From: Gaeumannomyces sp. JS-464 | Lineage: Eukaryota > Ascomycota > Sordariomycetes > Magnaporthales > Magnaporthaceae | Assembly: GCA_002197995.1 (NCBI GenBank) | Contig: NGZR01000006.1 | Location: 2,159,001 to 2,223,000, forward strand | DNA: 64,000 nt | Direction of reading: 5' to 3' | In this document: one piece after another, positions 1-11,857 of the stretch | How the letters are laid out: every line of letters begins with the position of its first letter | Numbering within the stretch: position 1 is the stretch's first letter | Made by a program: the position numbers and the translations under genes | Notes under the pieces: generated by a model | Seen by the model: only the letters and a program-made list of their open reading frames with translations | What the model was told of the DNA's origin: nothing | Database searches by the model: none

Positions 1-1
1 A

Positions 2-166
2 GGTGGCGCTACCACAGAGCCTCCTGCTGGTGGTGGCAAAGACGAAAGGGTTGATGACGGAAAGACCCCCGGCGCAGAGGACGAGCAACACGCCCGCGTC
101 AAAGAAGGTGACACGGTCTCGAAACCTGCTGCTGTCGCGGAAAAAATAACTGGCATGGTTTTCTGA
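2..166 (+). CDS. 3' end of a gene cut by the window edge (unknown, low complexity)
   Basis: An open frame enters from before base 2 and stops at TGA 164-166, giving about 54 residues. The product is hydrophilic and rich in Gly, Glu, Asp and Lys, starting GGATTEPPAGGGKDE. No domain is recognisable. It could be the disordered C-terminus of an upstream gene, or a chance open frame. Composition is the only support. Confidence 0.3.
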   Translation, partial: GGATTEPPAGGGKDERVDDGKTPGAEDEQHARVKEGDTVSKPAAVAEKITGMVF

Positions 167-3100
167 AGGCGGCCAAGCCAGTGGTTAAACGGGACACGGG
201 CTCGCTGCCGAAACTCGGCGTCGGTGTAACCATATCCGGGTGCTCCAGCATTTGTCACTCTCCGTCTTCCGGTTTTTACTTGCCTTTTCCCAACTTCCAC
301 CTTTCGGCTGGCGGCAAAACGACACCTGTCTCTACCATTGTCATCTTTTTTTGCCAACTGCCGAGTCGTCAACGACGCTGGGACCCTTCCCTATCCCCGA
401 TGTTTCCCGACTCGGCTGAGTCTAGAATTTGACAAGCAAATGTCAGGTGCCACTAGTCTTCTCTCATACTCCCTTTGTCTTGCCCATCCCCAACCTCCTC
501 TCCTTTTTCTTCTGTCGTTTTTATGTCATGCAGCGTTCTGCTTGGGCTTTGAGCATTTACTTGATACCATATTACAGCCACACGGAAGATTTTCACTGGA
601 TGGACGAGTGCCGGTCGAAGGAATGCCGTCACCGCACGGGATCTTAATGAACGCTCGGGAGTTTATGTCGTATATGGTTACGGAGTTTAAAGACGGGATG
701 TTTCTATTTGTATTGATCTCCTTTTCCCGCGCGTCACCCCTGTCTCGCTCCTCCGGATATGTCGAATTTTTACCTCCTTTGCATTCCTTTGAGCCCTTCA
801 GCAGACTCTTATCTCTGTTTTCTTTTTTTTTTTTTTTTTGTCAGCAAGCCAAGTCCGCGGCAGTGCTCGGACCGGGATGGACGGATGGGCTGCACACGCT
901 TGGGCAGTGTGCCAAGATGGATCTGATACATGCATGTGGCCCTTGGGCCGAGCCGTCCAGAACTACCTAGGCACCTAGGCGACAGTGAGGTCGGGCCGTC
1001 TCGGCCTGTAATTTCTAAACTAGGACACCGCTGATGACCACGATCCGAATCCCGACATCCGCCCGAGCTTTGATGTTTTGCACAGGTCTTGGTGAAAGGT
1101 GCAGCAAAGCTACGGGGTTTTTATGGTGAAATCGAACGACAGCAGCATGACAAGATCGAGGGATCTGCCGGAGTTTTTTTTTTTTCCCTTCTGGATGGTG
1201 GTGAGGTAGGGGAAAAACGAAGGCATAAAAGCGGAGGACATGTCCAAGCTGAAGCCGAACTCTGGAGTTGTTTCTGGCGGCAGGCAGGGGGGGGGGGGGG
1301 GGGGGGGTCCCCTCGTCTCAGAAAGTCGATGCCGTCAAACACGAACACGCGCCCCGCGCTTCGGATCGTTCTTCGGGCGGCGGCTCGCGGCAGTTTATGC
1401 TCTCGCTTTTGTCCCTTCCTGGGCTTGCGAGAGGCTGCTCAGCTTTCCCCTCGTGGCAAACTATATGAAGCGACAGCTGCCTCGGCAGGTTTCCGGGCCA
1501 AGCCAAGACCGGAGGCTTTTGTTCTTTTGCCTTTATTGTCTTTTTCTTTCAGTTAATTTTTTTTTCTTTCTTGTGTTTCTTTCCCCTGCAATATGCGACA
1601 TTTTTACCTCCCCCCTTTTCTCTAATGCATATCTGAACCATCAACTTGGGGTCGCATCGCAGGGGCGGAAGGCTGCATTTCCGGGATGACCACATCCGTC
1701 CCCTGCCGCGGATCATTTTGTTTGTTATGTGGAGCACGCGCGAGGTGGGGGGTGGGTCCGTCGCCAAGATTTATTCTTGTTTCGTGGGGTCCCTTCGTAG
1801 TTCGTTTCAGAGCGGGCGCAACTTCCAACATGTGGCACACACCTTTTGAATCATCCATCACCTCTCTCGACCTTCGAGCCGAGACGTGACAGCAGCTCAC
1901 CGAACTGTGACCTCTGCCAGCGCGGCTGCTATTCTTACTTTTGTCTGGCTTAACTTGACTTTTCCTTTTGGCTGCACTTCGGTCCATGTGGCTGAAAAAA
2001 AAAGACAGGATAGCCAGCTAGCAGCCAGTCCGTGGTCGCTTCGCTGAGCAACGACATGGATTTCAACATCGGCCCCTCCCCTCATCTCCATTTCGGCCGA
2101 GGCGGCCTGCCCGGCCGGCTAGTTACCTACCTACCTGTCTGCCTGTTTTGAGCGACTCGCAGCTTTAGAGCCAGTGCTCGGCCGGCCAGCCGAGGCGGAC
2201 GATTCCCAGAACGGATCAAGCGGACGGAGAAAATTAAAGGGCAGAATTATCAATATCCCGCCATGATCTGCGTGGAGAACCTTGTCAGTGCCCTATGGCT
2301 CGCAGACCGTTCGAGGGTTCGAGAAGGAGGCTGGGAAGGACGGGAGGCGAACGGAGCGCCCGGGCAAAATCCTTGGTGTGCCCTGGGTGTTTAAAAAAAG
2401 AAAAAGGAAAAGGAAAAGAGAGTCTGAGCGCCGCGGCTTTCTGCCGAGCTTTGACTTGAACTGACTTTTGTTTCCTGCCCCCTCCCTCTCCTCCTTTTCC
2501 TACACCACTCACACCACCGGAGGCGTCTTGATGTTTTATGATTGTCAAGGCTGGCCGTCATTGCCGGGATGATCTGCATCACCTTGTCGAGCTTAAACCC
2601 GAGCGAAGGGGGTATGTTTACCTGCTTTACGACAACCTTTTCGCCCTCTGGTCCCAGGGTTCCCTGTCGGCCGGTCGCAACGACGACACTCGGAGTTTGT
2701 GGGCTGAGGGTTGCTGCTGCTGGCTGTGGCAGTTACCGCGGTACCACGACACCGGACGACGACGGGATGGATTGGCCATTTATAGCTGGTACTATTGGCG
2801 AGCCTTTTTTTCTGCTGCTCGCCGCCTCTTCTTGCTGCCAGAGAGGAGGAGGAAGGTCAGCGGCATCGTGCCAAGCTTGACCTAGGCTCTCGATTCTGGG
2901 TGGCTTCCTACCTACCTAGGAGCCCGGGTACTCTGATGGAATCGCCCAGGCGATGTCGGAATGGTGTGGTAGGTTCCTGGAGAACTGTGCATTCCCGCTC
3001 ATGCACTTTCCACACCTCCGACGAAGACTGTCAGGGCCCTCCCAAGCCGGGTGCCATCGGGATGATGTGATGCCCTTTTTGGGATGGAGCGCACCCAACA

Positions 3101-3768
3101 CTTTCTTGTTTTTTTTTTTTGCCCCCCTCCCGACCCGTCTTGGCTTGACTGCTTTCACGACACGTCCAAATCTCGGGTTCGCTCAGGGCCCAGGTCAAAC
3201 CCCACTAGAGACGTGATTGGGGTAAAATGCCTGCCATCCAGGGGATCCTTTTACTTTCCCCTGCTCTCTCCCATCTTTCTTTTCCCTTTTCCCTCTTCGC
3301 TTGTTTCCTCCCAAAGTCTCGAGCACGGCTTCGTCTCTTCCGGTTGTCAGGCGTTGGTGGGCCCTAGTGGTTTCTGGAGCCCTTTTTTCCCCATCTGATA
3401 TATCAACTCAGCACGGCGGCGTCCTGCATGCCGCTTTGGGAAGCCTATCTTGGGCGAGCTCAGCCGGTTCCGAGGCCCATCAGAGTTGTATCAGCGGCCA
3501 GCCTTAACTGCCCACGTCACCCCCACCCAACAACACTTTTGTTGCGTGCTGCTCTAGTCCTCGTTCATTGCATGTGTGTCTAGCTCCAGCCGAGATAGCT
3601 GAGCAACTGGGAGGACACACCACGCCGCCCCGTCGAGCACTTCGTTTCCTTGTCTGTTCTGTTTTCATTCTTGGTGATACCCCATCCATCAGCGTCGATC
3701 GCTATAGCAAACAACACGTAACGCAATAGACCAGGGCCACCAGCACCCGCCAGAGGTAGCCGCCCACA
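167..3768. other. Long intergenic spacer upstream of MFS transporter 1
   Basis: About 3.6 kb with only short, overlapping, low-complexity open frames and no recognisable protein. It contains pyrimidine runs (for example a T run near 824-839), a 21-base G tract at 1287-1307, and CCTACCTA-type motifs near 2125 and 2905. It probably includes the promoter and 5' UTR of the downstream transporter. Confidence 0.5.
1287..1307. repeat. Homopolymer G21 tract
   Basis: Twenty-one consecutive G on the plus strand in non-coding DNA. It is one of four C/G homopolymers of 19-23 bases in the window. Confidence 0.9.
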
Positions 3769-5782
3769 ATGCCGTCCTACACCTCGGCGCCGCCGCCGCG
3801 GTACAGCGTGTACGGGAACCATCACAGGCACGACCGCAGGCACGAGCGCCCGTCGGTTCCTCTCGACTCGCCGTCAGACATGTCCTTCTACAACGACGCC
3901 AAGAAGCCGCCGGTGGTCGAGGTGCTGCAGCGCCCGGCTGAGGCCAGGCGGCCCGCCAGCCGCGTGGCGAGGCCGTACCGGCCCGGGCTGATGCCGAGCG
4001 ACTCGACCGAGAACCTGACCGACATCAAGCTGCGCGACTGGACCGAGACGCGCGACGACCTTGTCGTCGGCACGTCGCAGCTCTTCACGGCCTCGGGCCA
4101 GCGTCGCTTCATCCCCATGCCGACGCCGGACCCCAAGGACCCGCTGAACCTGCCCGAGTGGCGCAAGTGGTCCGCCGTCGCGGCCCTGTGCTTCTTTGGC
4201 GCCCTGGCCCTGTCGGCCGAGGTCATCATCGGCGCCCTCGTGCCCATCTTTGTGCTCGAGTACGCGGCATCGACCCCAAGATCGTCGGCAAGATCGACCT
4301 GGGCTCGCTCGTGCCTCAAGGCGCCGTCGACTTCAACCCGCTCGGGCTGCTAGCCAAGCTGGGGGGCCCGCCCATCGACCAGGTGTCGCTGCTCAGCTCG
4401 ATCCCGCTGCTGGTCAACGGCCTCGCGTCGTACATCCTGGTGCCCTGCTCCATCGGCGTGGGCCGCCGGCCCGTCCTGCTGTTCGCCGGCTTCTGCGCCT
4501 TCACGGGCGGCTTCTGGGCCGGCGGCTCCACGAGCCTGGGCAGCCACCTGGCGGCGCGGGCGCTGCAGGGGCTGGGCGCCGGCGCGGTCGAGGCGCTGAT
4601 CCCGCTCATCGTGCAGGACATGATGTTCATCCACCAGCGCAACAAGTCCATCTCGCTCATCGCGGCGTCGCAGGGCCTCATCATCGTCGGGCTGGGCATC
4701 TCGTCGCCCATCATCGTGGTGCGGCTGTCGTGGCGGTACCTGTACTGGATCACGTCGAGCGCCGCCGTGGCCGCGTGGCTGCTCATGGTCGTCTTCGTGC
4801 CCGAGACACGGTGGATGCGCAGCAACGAGGAGCTGGCCGGCAAGGAGGTCTACGAGCTCCGGCCGGGCGAGACGCGGCCCCGGCTCGACCCGGCCGTGTA
4901 CGGGCCGCGGACCAACTGGAGCGACTTTGGCGTCTTCAACGTCCGGTCCGAGTGGCGGCTCGCGGGCCAGTCGGTCTGGGACACGTTCCGGTCCACCATG
5001 TTCCCAAACATCTTCTGGGTCATACTCGTCAACTCCATCTTCGTCTCGATGCAGGGGGCCGCCGGCCAGGTCGGGTCGAGCCTGCTGATCGCGGCCCGCT
5101 GGAAGTTTGAGCACCTCGGCCTGGCCGTCGTGCCCCTCGTCATCGCCACGCCGTTCGTGTGGTTCTTTGGCGGCTGGGTCGCCGACGCCATCAGCAACGC
5201 GCACGCGCGCCGCAACGGCGGCCGCCGCGAGCCCGAGGCGCACCTGCTCTCGCTCGTCTTCCCGCTCGTCGCCGGCATCGCCGGCACCATCGTGTTTGGC
5301 TATGCAGGGCAGAACATCCTGACGGTGCCGAGCATCACCGTCCTCGTGGGCATCTTCTTCATCGGCTTCGGGTTCCTGACGGCGAACGCGCTGTTTTCCG
5401 TCTACCTGGTCGAGAGCTATCCCGCCTATGCCGGGTGAGTTTTTTTTTTTTCTTTCTTAGTCGCTCTTCCCCCACTTTAAAGACAGAGCAACCTTGAGAT
5501 ACCGAGCGTCAGCTAATCTCGCATCCCTCACCCCCAATTAGCCCCGTACTCGTCAACGTCTCGTCGTTCCGCCTCATCGTCGGCTTTGTCATGTCCTTCA
5601 AGGCCACCCAGTGGGTCCAAGACCTCGGCTTCCTCAAGAGCTTCGGCATCTACGGCGGCGCCCTGGCGGTGTCGTGCCTGGGGCTGCCCTTTGTCTACTT
5701 CTACGGCAAGCGCATCCGCGCCTGGACCGCCGGCACCCTCGCCCCGTCCGTGACCAACGACGAGGGGAGGCCTGCGATGTGA
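3769..5782 (+). CDS. MFS transporter 1 (DHA-like drug/metabolite carrier), one frameshift
   Basis: Plasma-membrane carrier of the major facilitator superfamily; substrate unknown. The ATG at 3769 opens a cytoplasmic N-terminus of about 125 residues, then hydrophobic helices (AVAALCFFGALALSAEVIIG onward). The MFS motif-A-like segment GVGRRPVLLFAG and the C-terminal helices through VLVNVSSFRLIVGF follow. Exon 1 is 3769-5434. A GTGAGT...AG intron spans 5435-5541. Exon 2 is 5542-5782 and joins in phase. The frame jumps once near 4266-4267: restoring one G would join LEYA to GIDPK, the expected extracellular loop. No splice sites explain this, so it is a one-base deletion, either a sequencing error or a real lesion. 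Total length, about 635 residues, suits a fungal MFS with a long N-terminal tail. Confidence 0.85.
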
Positions 5783-6246
5783 GGGAAGAAGGAACCATCG
5801 GGCTCTTTTGTTTTTCATGCCTCTGCCCCTTTCACCCCGTTTTATTCTACGTTGTGATGGGGCCCTTTTATATCATAGGTACTCGAGGCACCACCAGATT
5901 TCGTCACGGCCGGATCGGCATCCGCGGCCGACTTTAGTACGTGTGCAAGATTCGGCTGCGGGTTCGAGGACGAAGTGGGCAAGTATACTCCTCTTGTTTC
6001 TTTATTCTTTTTATTTTGCATGTATATAAGTTGTATCATACTTTTGGCCGCTCCCTGTCTTGTTGCTATCTTCACACGTCGAAGATAATCTATCTGTTTG
6101 ATACAGCATCGACTCCCTTACGAGCTCTTTCTACCAGCTTGTTGGAAAACTCTGAACTATCCTGCATCCCAAAGGTACACGGCCATGCCTTGACTCCCTC
6201 GGTCCCAAGCATCCCGCAAGAACATCAGTGATCGAGCCCGTTCTCC
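5783..6246. other. Convergent intergenic region
   Basis: AT-richer 3' flank between the plus-strand MFS gene and the minus-strand gene ending at 6247. Nothing coding is recognisable; it probably holds both 3' UTRs. Confidence 0.5.
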
Positions 6247-7016
6247 TCAGCCGCAGTTGACGGCGTAGACTATGCAATGCCGGACCCTTACGCCCTCGTT
6301 TTCCTTGTCGACCAGCGGGTCGACGCACGGGAACAGTAGCACGACCTTTGCCATCTTGAGGCCCTCCTCGACCGCGCTCGTGAAGGGGACCAGGATGTTG
6401 GCCCGGCCTCTCGTGAACTCGAGCAGCGGCGCGCTGGCCGGGTTGTGCGCGCCCGGGTGCAGGGCCGCGACCCCGTACCGGTCCTCGAGCCCGTGCTTGC
6501 CTAGCACGCCCCGCAGCTCGTCTACAAAGCCTGGGCGGAGGGCGGCACCCCCTCCCCGTCGTCCTCCGAGTCGGACGCGCCGTCGGCCGCCGACTCGGCG
6601 TCGAGAACGAAGCGGTACTCGTACGAAGTTAGGCTGCCGTTGACGAAAGCCCAGTTGATGGGGACGAGGTGGCCCCCCCGAGGTCGAGATCCGACGGCCG
6701 GTCCCACGGCGTGACGACGTTGTTGTAGTCGATCACTTTCTCGGTCTCGCTTATGTCGAAATGGCGGTGGACTATGGAGAGGCCGAAGTTCTTCCAGGCA
6801 TCATGCCGGATGTAGACGTCCCTGGTTTTGCTCCATGTCAGTAGCTACCTTTTCTCCTGTCATGACATCGCCACTGTGTTTAAGCCGTAGATAGACACGG
6901 GGTACAATGACCTGGTCCGGCATCCGGTTGTCGCGAAGGTAGGGGAATATTTCATCGGCGCGTGGGAGCTTGTTGCACTGCTCCGCGGTCATGTCGGGCT
7001 CTGCATACGCCGCCAT
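6247..7016 (-). CDS. Uncharacterised fungal protein with frameshifts
   Basis: Three collinear minus-strand segments form one protein of about 250 residues: 7016-6832, 6831-6540 and 6539-6247. Recognisable stretches are MAAYAEPDMTAEQCNKLP, GLSIVHRHFDISETEKVIDY, LVPINWAFVNGSLTSYEYRF and FTRGRANILVPF. I recall similar anonymous proteins in other ascomycetes (an HRHFD core, an acidic linker, a C-terminal EFT-GRAN motif), but I cannot name a family or function. Frame changes lie near 6820, inside the G7 run at 6677-6683, and near 6540. The homopolymer position suggests sequencing indels; a decaying gene is the alternative. The ATG at 7014-7016 is the first in the frame. It converges with MFS transporter 1. 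Confidence 0.55.
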
Positions 7017-7951
7017 ATCTGCGACCGAGCAGGCTACGGCTAGCTGGGAGTTTGGGGAGGCTCACCGAGTCTGGCCGAGTCTTTCGTCTTTGCGCACGAA
7101 CCTCTGAGTGTCCGCGCTGGGGTTGTTGCAGTTTGCAGCTGTCTCGCCTGCTGGCGTGGAGGAAAACGCGGGACGTCCTTGGCAAAGGGCCTTCGCATGG
7201 TTCATAATAACCCCGGAATGCTTCTCGTTTCTCTCGATGGGAGCTAGGGGGATATCCGAGCGGCCGTTTCATGTTCTTGTGAGACGGGTGACCCGCCCCG
7301 GGGCTTTGGACAGCAGCTGGCTGGCACGGCCAGAACGACAGGCGCGAATGGAGACCACAGGCCCTCGGGCCTTTGAGTAGGGCCCCTTTGGCAAGTGGGG
7401 GGAGGCAACAACATACCTACCGGATTGCTCGACACTGTGGGGTCGGACGTCCATCTGGCCGACTTGGCGGCCCAGCTATTGAGGCTCCAGCTGTCTCCCC
7501 CTAGGTTGGTAATGTAGCTTGTGGATGTGAGGATTATAGGGAGCCACCTAGGTAAAGTAGAGCCTTTGCTTGTCTTCGCGCGAGACAATACACTTCTCGG
7601 GCATCCTCGACGCCTTGATTTCTTGCACATTGGAGTAGCACTCGGCGATATGATCTAGCTGCCATCAAACGTAACGGGAGACGTTGGAAATCCCGTCTCT
7701 TCGTGGAAGATGGAATCGACAAACTCGCCACCCTCCTTCCACCGCCAGATGCGTTGGGAGAGGGTGCAGTGCGAAGCCCAGGCAGGCACCTTCCTCGGTT
7801 GGCGCCTTCCAGGTTGAGGATCCTTCCTAGGGACCTTCCTGGGTTGCTACTTAGGGACCTACCTACCTAGGTACCTCTAGTAACCTACCTAGGACCCGAC
7901 CTACCTCCACGATACTATCTGATCAACACACCAGCGACCATTTTGCCAACG
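7017..7951. other. Divergent intergenic region with CCTACCTA-rich stretch
   Basis: Shared upstream region of the minus-strand unknown gene and MFS transporter 2. Between about 7787 and 7911, just before the MFS start, CCTAGG, CCTACCTA and related motifs recur. No coding sequence recognised. Confidence 0.5.
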
Positions 7952-10052
7952 ATGCGCTTGCTGCTGGTGCCCTGGATTGCGGGCGCCATTGGCGCCCTCA
8001 GCAACGCCACCCTGCTCCTCAGCAACATACCACTGACCAGGCTTGTCGAGCTGAGCGTCTGCAGGTTATACTACTTGGAGCATGACCCGTCCTTAGTCGG
8101 CCCAGGCGGCCAGGTCCCCGAAGAGCGCTGCAAAATCCGTGGCATCCAGCAGAAAGTTGCCTTCTATCTTGGGCTGCTCGAGACAATATCCCTCGCCTGC
8201 GGTTTGTCCCTCCCTCCCCTCCACCCAGTTGATACGCTGCCTAAACATGGTGTTCTTTTGTTTGCTAAATACCTAGTACCCGTGGCCAGAGCTCGTCGGA
8301 ACCATCCCAATACCTGTCAGACAGGGTCGGCAGGAAGCCGGTCCTGTTCGTCAATGTCACGGCCATGCTCTTGTCCTATGCCTGGTACATCCTCGTCGGT
8401 GCGTCCTTTTCCTCGCTTCATCGCTGGCCGCTGGCCCTAAAGCTCCCTCGCCCGACTGGGAACGAGCTCGCTGACGCTGGCGGGTCTCCGGGGTATCCTA
8501 GCTTGGTGTCACGACGTTTTCCCCATCGGCGCAATCCTGGCCGGCCCTCTGGTGTTCCTCGCTTGCGGCTCCTACCACGTCACCAATGCCCAAATGAACG
8601 CCCTGGTTGCCGACGTTGCCAAAGACGCTGCCCTAAGGTACGGAGGCCCCTGTCCCTCATCCCTACCCTGGACCCGAACCTGGCTCTCACCACCACCTAT
8701 TTGACAGGACCTCCATTCTCTCCTGGATACTCTCTGTCTCGCAGGCCGTGTTCTTCCTGGGCCCTGCCCTTAGCTCTACCCTGATGTCCATCAGTCTGTG
8801 GCTTTCGTTTGCAGCGGCCGGAGTATGCTTCCTCCTGATACTATCGCTTGTCGCCATCCTGCCCGAAACTAGGCTGCTCCAGGCATCCAGGGCCGACACG
8901 CCTGTAACAGCCTCTCCACAAAAGGGTGCCGTCACAGAGCATCCAGCGGTGGTGACCACCCAGGAGGAACCCGTTTCAAGCGAATACGAGCCTCTGCTGC
9001 TCTCGGCCAAGACCGGCGTCTTATCAGCCAATCTTTCCAAGCGTTCCTCCGGAACCGGATCCGCGACATCTGGGCCAACGGTAGGGAGCTGGTTAAGCTC
9101 ATGGGGGAGAGCCCGTCATACCTCTACTGTCTGTCATTCTTCCTGGTCACCACCCTGTCCAGGTCCGCCTTCAACCTCTTACTCCTATACGTGTCGACAC
9201 GGTACCACAAAACTATTGCCGAGGTAAGTAGGTGCCAATGCGGGCAGTGCCTTCTTAAAGTCAGATCCATCCTTGTGTTGGCCGACTATTGACGCTGCTG
9301 CCTACCTCTAGGCAGGCTACCTGCTGTCTGTCAAAGCCGGCGTCAACCTCATCCTGTTCACCGCTCTCATACCCGGCTGGCTCTGGTGCCTCCAAACCCG
9401 CATGTCGCTTACCTCTGCGAGCGCCAATCTCTGGGGCCTCCGGGCTAGCCTCATTATCCTCGTGTCCGGCTCCCTGCTCATCGGCCTCTCGCCCGAGATA
9501 TGGTTGCTGCTCATTGATAGGTCGTATCTGCCATGTGTCTATAAAACAACCGAGCACGTGGGCGCCGTGTTGTAGCAATCCAGGATTGTGCCAAACATTT
9601 AACTGACCTCGAGGGAAAAAAAAACTGTCTTTAGGCTTCGTTGTATACTCGCTAGGATCGGGGCTAAACCTGTTCGCAATCTCGTTCATCACCGACGTCG
9701 CGAGAAGGCTGTGGGGCGACACACATGTGGCCAAGACATATTCGGCCTCTCGTTCGTTGAGATTGTCGGGTCCCTCGCCGGCGTCCCGCTCCTGACAGCC
9801 GCATGGGTCCAGGGACTCCGCCTCGGAGGATTCGGCCTGGGCCTCCCTTGGTTCGTCAGCTCGGTAAGTCTTGACGAGGGATGGAGTTCGCCACATTTCA
9901 TCAATCCTGATGGCGCTGCGCTGGTCGTGGCGTGCTGCCTGGTGGAGAAATGGGCTTTGCTAACATATCTGCCCATCCTCGGGCTCCTGTTTCGTTACCG
10001 TCAGGCCTTGTACCTCGTGTCAGGCTACCCTGCCCTGAGGATGCGGGCATGA
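7952..10052 (+). CDS. MFS transporter 2, multi-exon, several frameshifts
   Basis: Membrane carrier of a fungal MFS family with conserved N-terminal block LPLTRL-like (here NIPLTRLVELSVCRLYY), an EERCK segment, and motif A YLSDRVGRKPVLF at about 8311-8350. Later blocks are AILPETRLLQ, LVTTLSRSAFNLLLLYVSTR and GFVVYSLGSGLNLF, ending ALYLVSGYPALRMRA and TGA at 10050-10052. Likely introns are about 8202-8276, 8399-8443, 8638-8708, 9224-9311, about 9517-9634 and 9860-10003. Phase breaks not explained by splicing occur near 8277, 9030 and 9745; the latter two fit loss of one base. No consensus GT donor sits where the 9.5-kb exon should end. It could be a decaying copy, but the indel pattern matches the rest of the window. 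Substrate unknown; it neighbours a P450. Confidence 0.7.
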
Positions 10053-11199
10053 AGGTTCTGCCGCAACTCCGTGCTCCTTGACCCATATCCCGAGCTGGAC
10101 GGCGGGAAAAGCAAGATAGTATGAGGCGCGATAAACGAGGAACGAAGAGCAGTTGGTAGAAATAGCTTGTAAGGGTGTCAATGCCAATTGAAAAGGTTAT
10201 CTGCCCTCACGCGCTGGAAGGACTTGTTCTGAGTACCAATCGCCCCTGGGCCAACGTATCATTCTCTGGTGTCCTCTCATGTCTGTATTTGGTTGACTTC
10301 ACGCGCCCAGGTCGCCGCGACCCGGAAGGAGCTTCAACCCCGGAACAGACCCCAACCCATTTGGCTTGCTCTTCTGCAAGTCGGAGCTGGGAGAGGTTTT
10401 GCCGATGTCGCTCCGAGTAGGTACAGGGGGTTCTGCAGGAACCCAGACCCAGCAGCACCTCCACCACGGTTGGAGCCGGCGCCCCGCCCCTATAGTCAGT
10501 TGGGCAGGCACTTACTGTGTCAGCCATTCCGCATCAATGACAGCTGGCCAGCGGGGTCGAATCCATCACTTGTAAATTCGGTGAGGAGATACGCCTAATC
10601 GAAGCCTCCCTGGTCGAGGCTGCTGAAGTTATCGGCAAAAATGAGGAGGGTGACAAAAAGCTTTGCCCTAGGGCTCGTTGAGAAAGAGATGAGGATCGCT
10701 GGGGGCTGGATCTGCGCGCCAGAACTCAGGGGCATCGAGAGGACGGAAGGCGGTCTGATCTATCCCAGGCAGCGGATGGTTGTCAGAACTTTGAGAGTGG
10801 CGTGTCACTGGAGCGGTAGCCCTGGTAAATAAGCTTTCGCTGTCGTATGCCGCGACGTTCCCGTTTCGCGGGCCAACCCGAGATGATCCACTCATATTCG
10901 CCGCAAGCATGGGCGTGCTAGAAAAAAAAGTAGCAATGAAGGTTGGTGGCGAAGGTCGAAGGTAGTGTTTGCGAACCCGCTTGCACCTCCCTTCCAGTTA
11001 TACCTGAGGGCTGGGCGGGCGATCCTGCGATTTAAAAACATGACTGTTTGGCCAGAGCTATCACAATACAGGGCTTGCGCATATTGGTGCTACGTACACA
11101 TATAGGTAGGTGGCAGGCAGTAGGTGCCTAAATACCATGGTGCTCAAACGGGAGTTTGCAGCTCCAACAGCGCTAGGTGGGACCCCTATTATTCTAATC
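10053..11199. other. Spacer between MFS transporter 2 and the NUMT
   Basis: About 1.1 kb of ordinary composition with only short, unsupported open frames. No gene, RNA or transposon recognised. Confidence 0.45.
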
Positions 11200-11234
11200 T
11201 TTCCTGCATCTTTTCTTTCTTGAGTTGCCTTGGG

Positions 11235-11640
11235 AGGGTTATGGATAAGTATCAAAGATTTTTATAATATCTTCTACTTCCTGCTTTTTATTGACTACTC
11301 AAATAACATCTGCTCCTTTACCTGTAATTTTTACTGTTCCACCTATTACTTTGGCAATCTCAATCAACATTTTTAATTAGATGGAAGGTTAGATAATTTA
11401 ATGACTAATCTATATTGTAATGATTGTTTACGTCAATGATTAACTTGAATACTTCCGTCTCCATCCATTAACCCTACTCAAAACATTTTAACATATTCAT
11501 TATAATTATCTTTAGTAACTTTACCTACTAATAAATCAATAAAGTTATCATCCTTATTATAATTAGATTTATCTTTATACAATACTTTAGTAAAAATAAA
11601 AATAAAAAAAAAATAAAAATTAAAACAAGTATTTTTATTC
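11235..11640 (-). pseudogene. LAGLIDADG homing endonuclease fragment of a mitochondrial cox1 intron
   Basis: Read with TGA as Trp, the minus strand encodes FWVGLMDGDGSIQVNHWR (LAGLIDADG-type motif at 11451-11483). It continues YRLVIKLSNLPSN, then after a one-base shift KMLIEIAKVIGGTVKITGKG and KKQEVEDIIKIFDTYP. In-frame TGA at 11478-11480, 11433-11435 and 11299-11301 fall where Trp is expected. This is the N-terminal part of a group I intron endonuclease that normally follows its upstream exon in frame. It is shifted within an A-rich run near 11.6 kb and again near 11.38 kb, and it loses similarity after about 11235. It cannot be translated in the nucleus. Confidence 0.85.
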
Positions 11641-11659
11641 CTAATAAACCAGTAAAACC

Positions 11660-11857
11660 CGTATCGTGGAATGCAATATCAAGTGAAGCATTAGCAAGAA
11701 CAACTCCTGATAATCCCCCTGTTGTAAACATAAATACAAAACCTAATGCAAATAGCATTGAAGGTGTTAATTTTAAAGATCCTCCGTAGCAAGTAGCTAA
11801 TCAAGAGAATATTTTAATTCCTGTAGGTACTGCAATAATTAATGTGAAATAGAAGAT
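11660..11857 (-). pseudogene. cox1: cox1 exon fragment (cytochrome c oxidase subunit I)
   Basis: The minus strand reads [20 protein letters not shown], then [18 protein letters not shown], then [20 protein letters not shown], the highly conserved core of subunit I around helices VII-VIII. The Trp in KIFSW is encoded by TGA (11801-11803), so the source is a mitochondrial genome and not a nuclear gene. Similarity stops exactly after HDT at 11660, where an intron ORF begins; that is a plausible group I insertion site before the conserved YYVV. Only about 65 codons are present. Confidence 0.93.

Noticed and set aside
4240..4300. Hidden intron explaining the MFS1 frame change
   Set aside because: No GT-AG pair fits; adding one G restores a continuous conserved loop.
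10540..10575. tRNA-like T arm (GGGGTCGAATCC)
   Set aside because: No pairing acceptor, D or anticodon stems around it.
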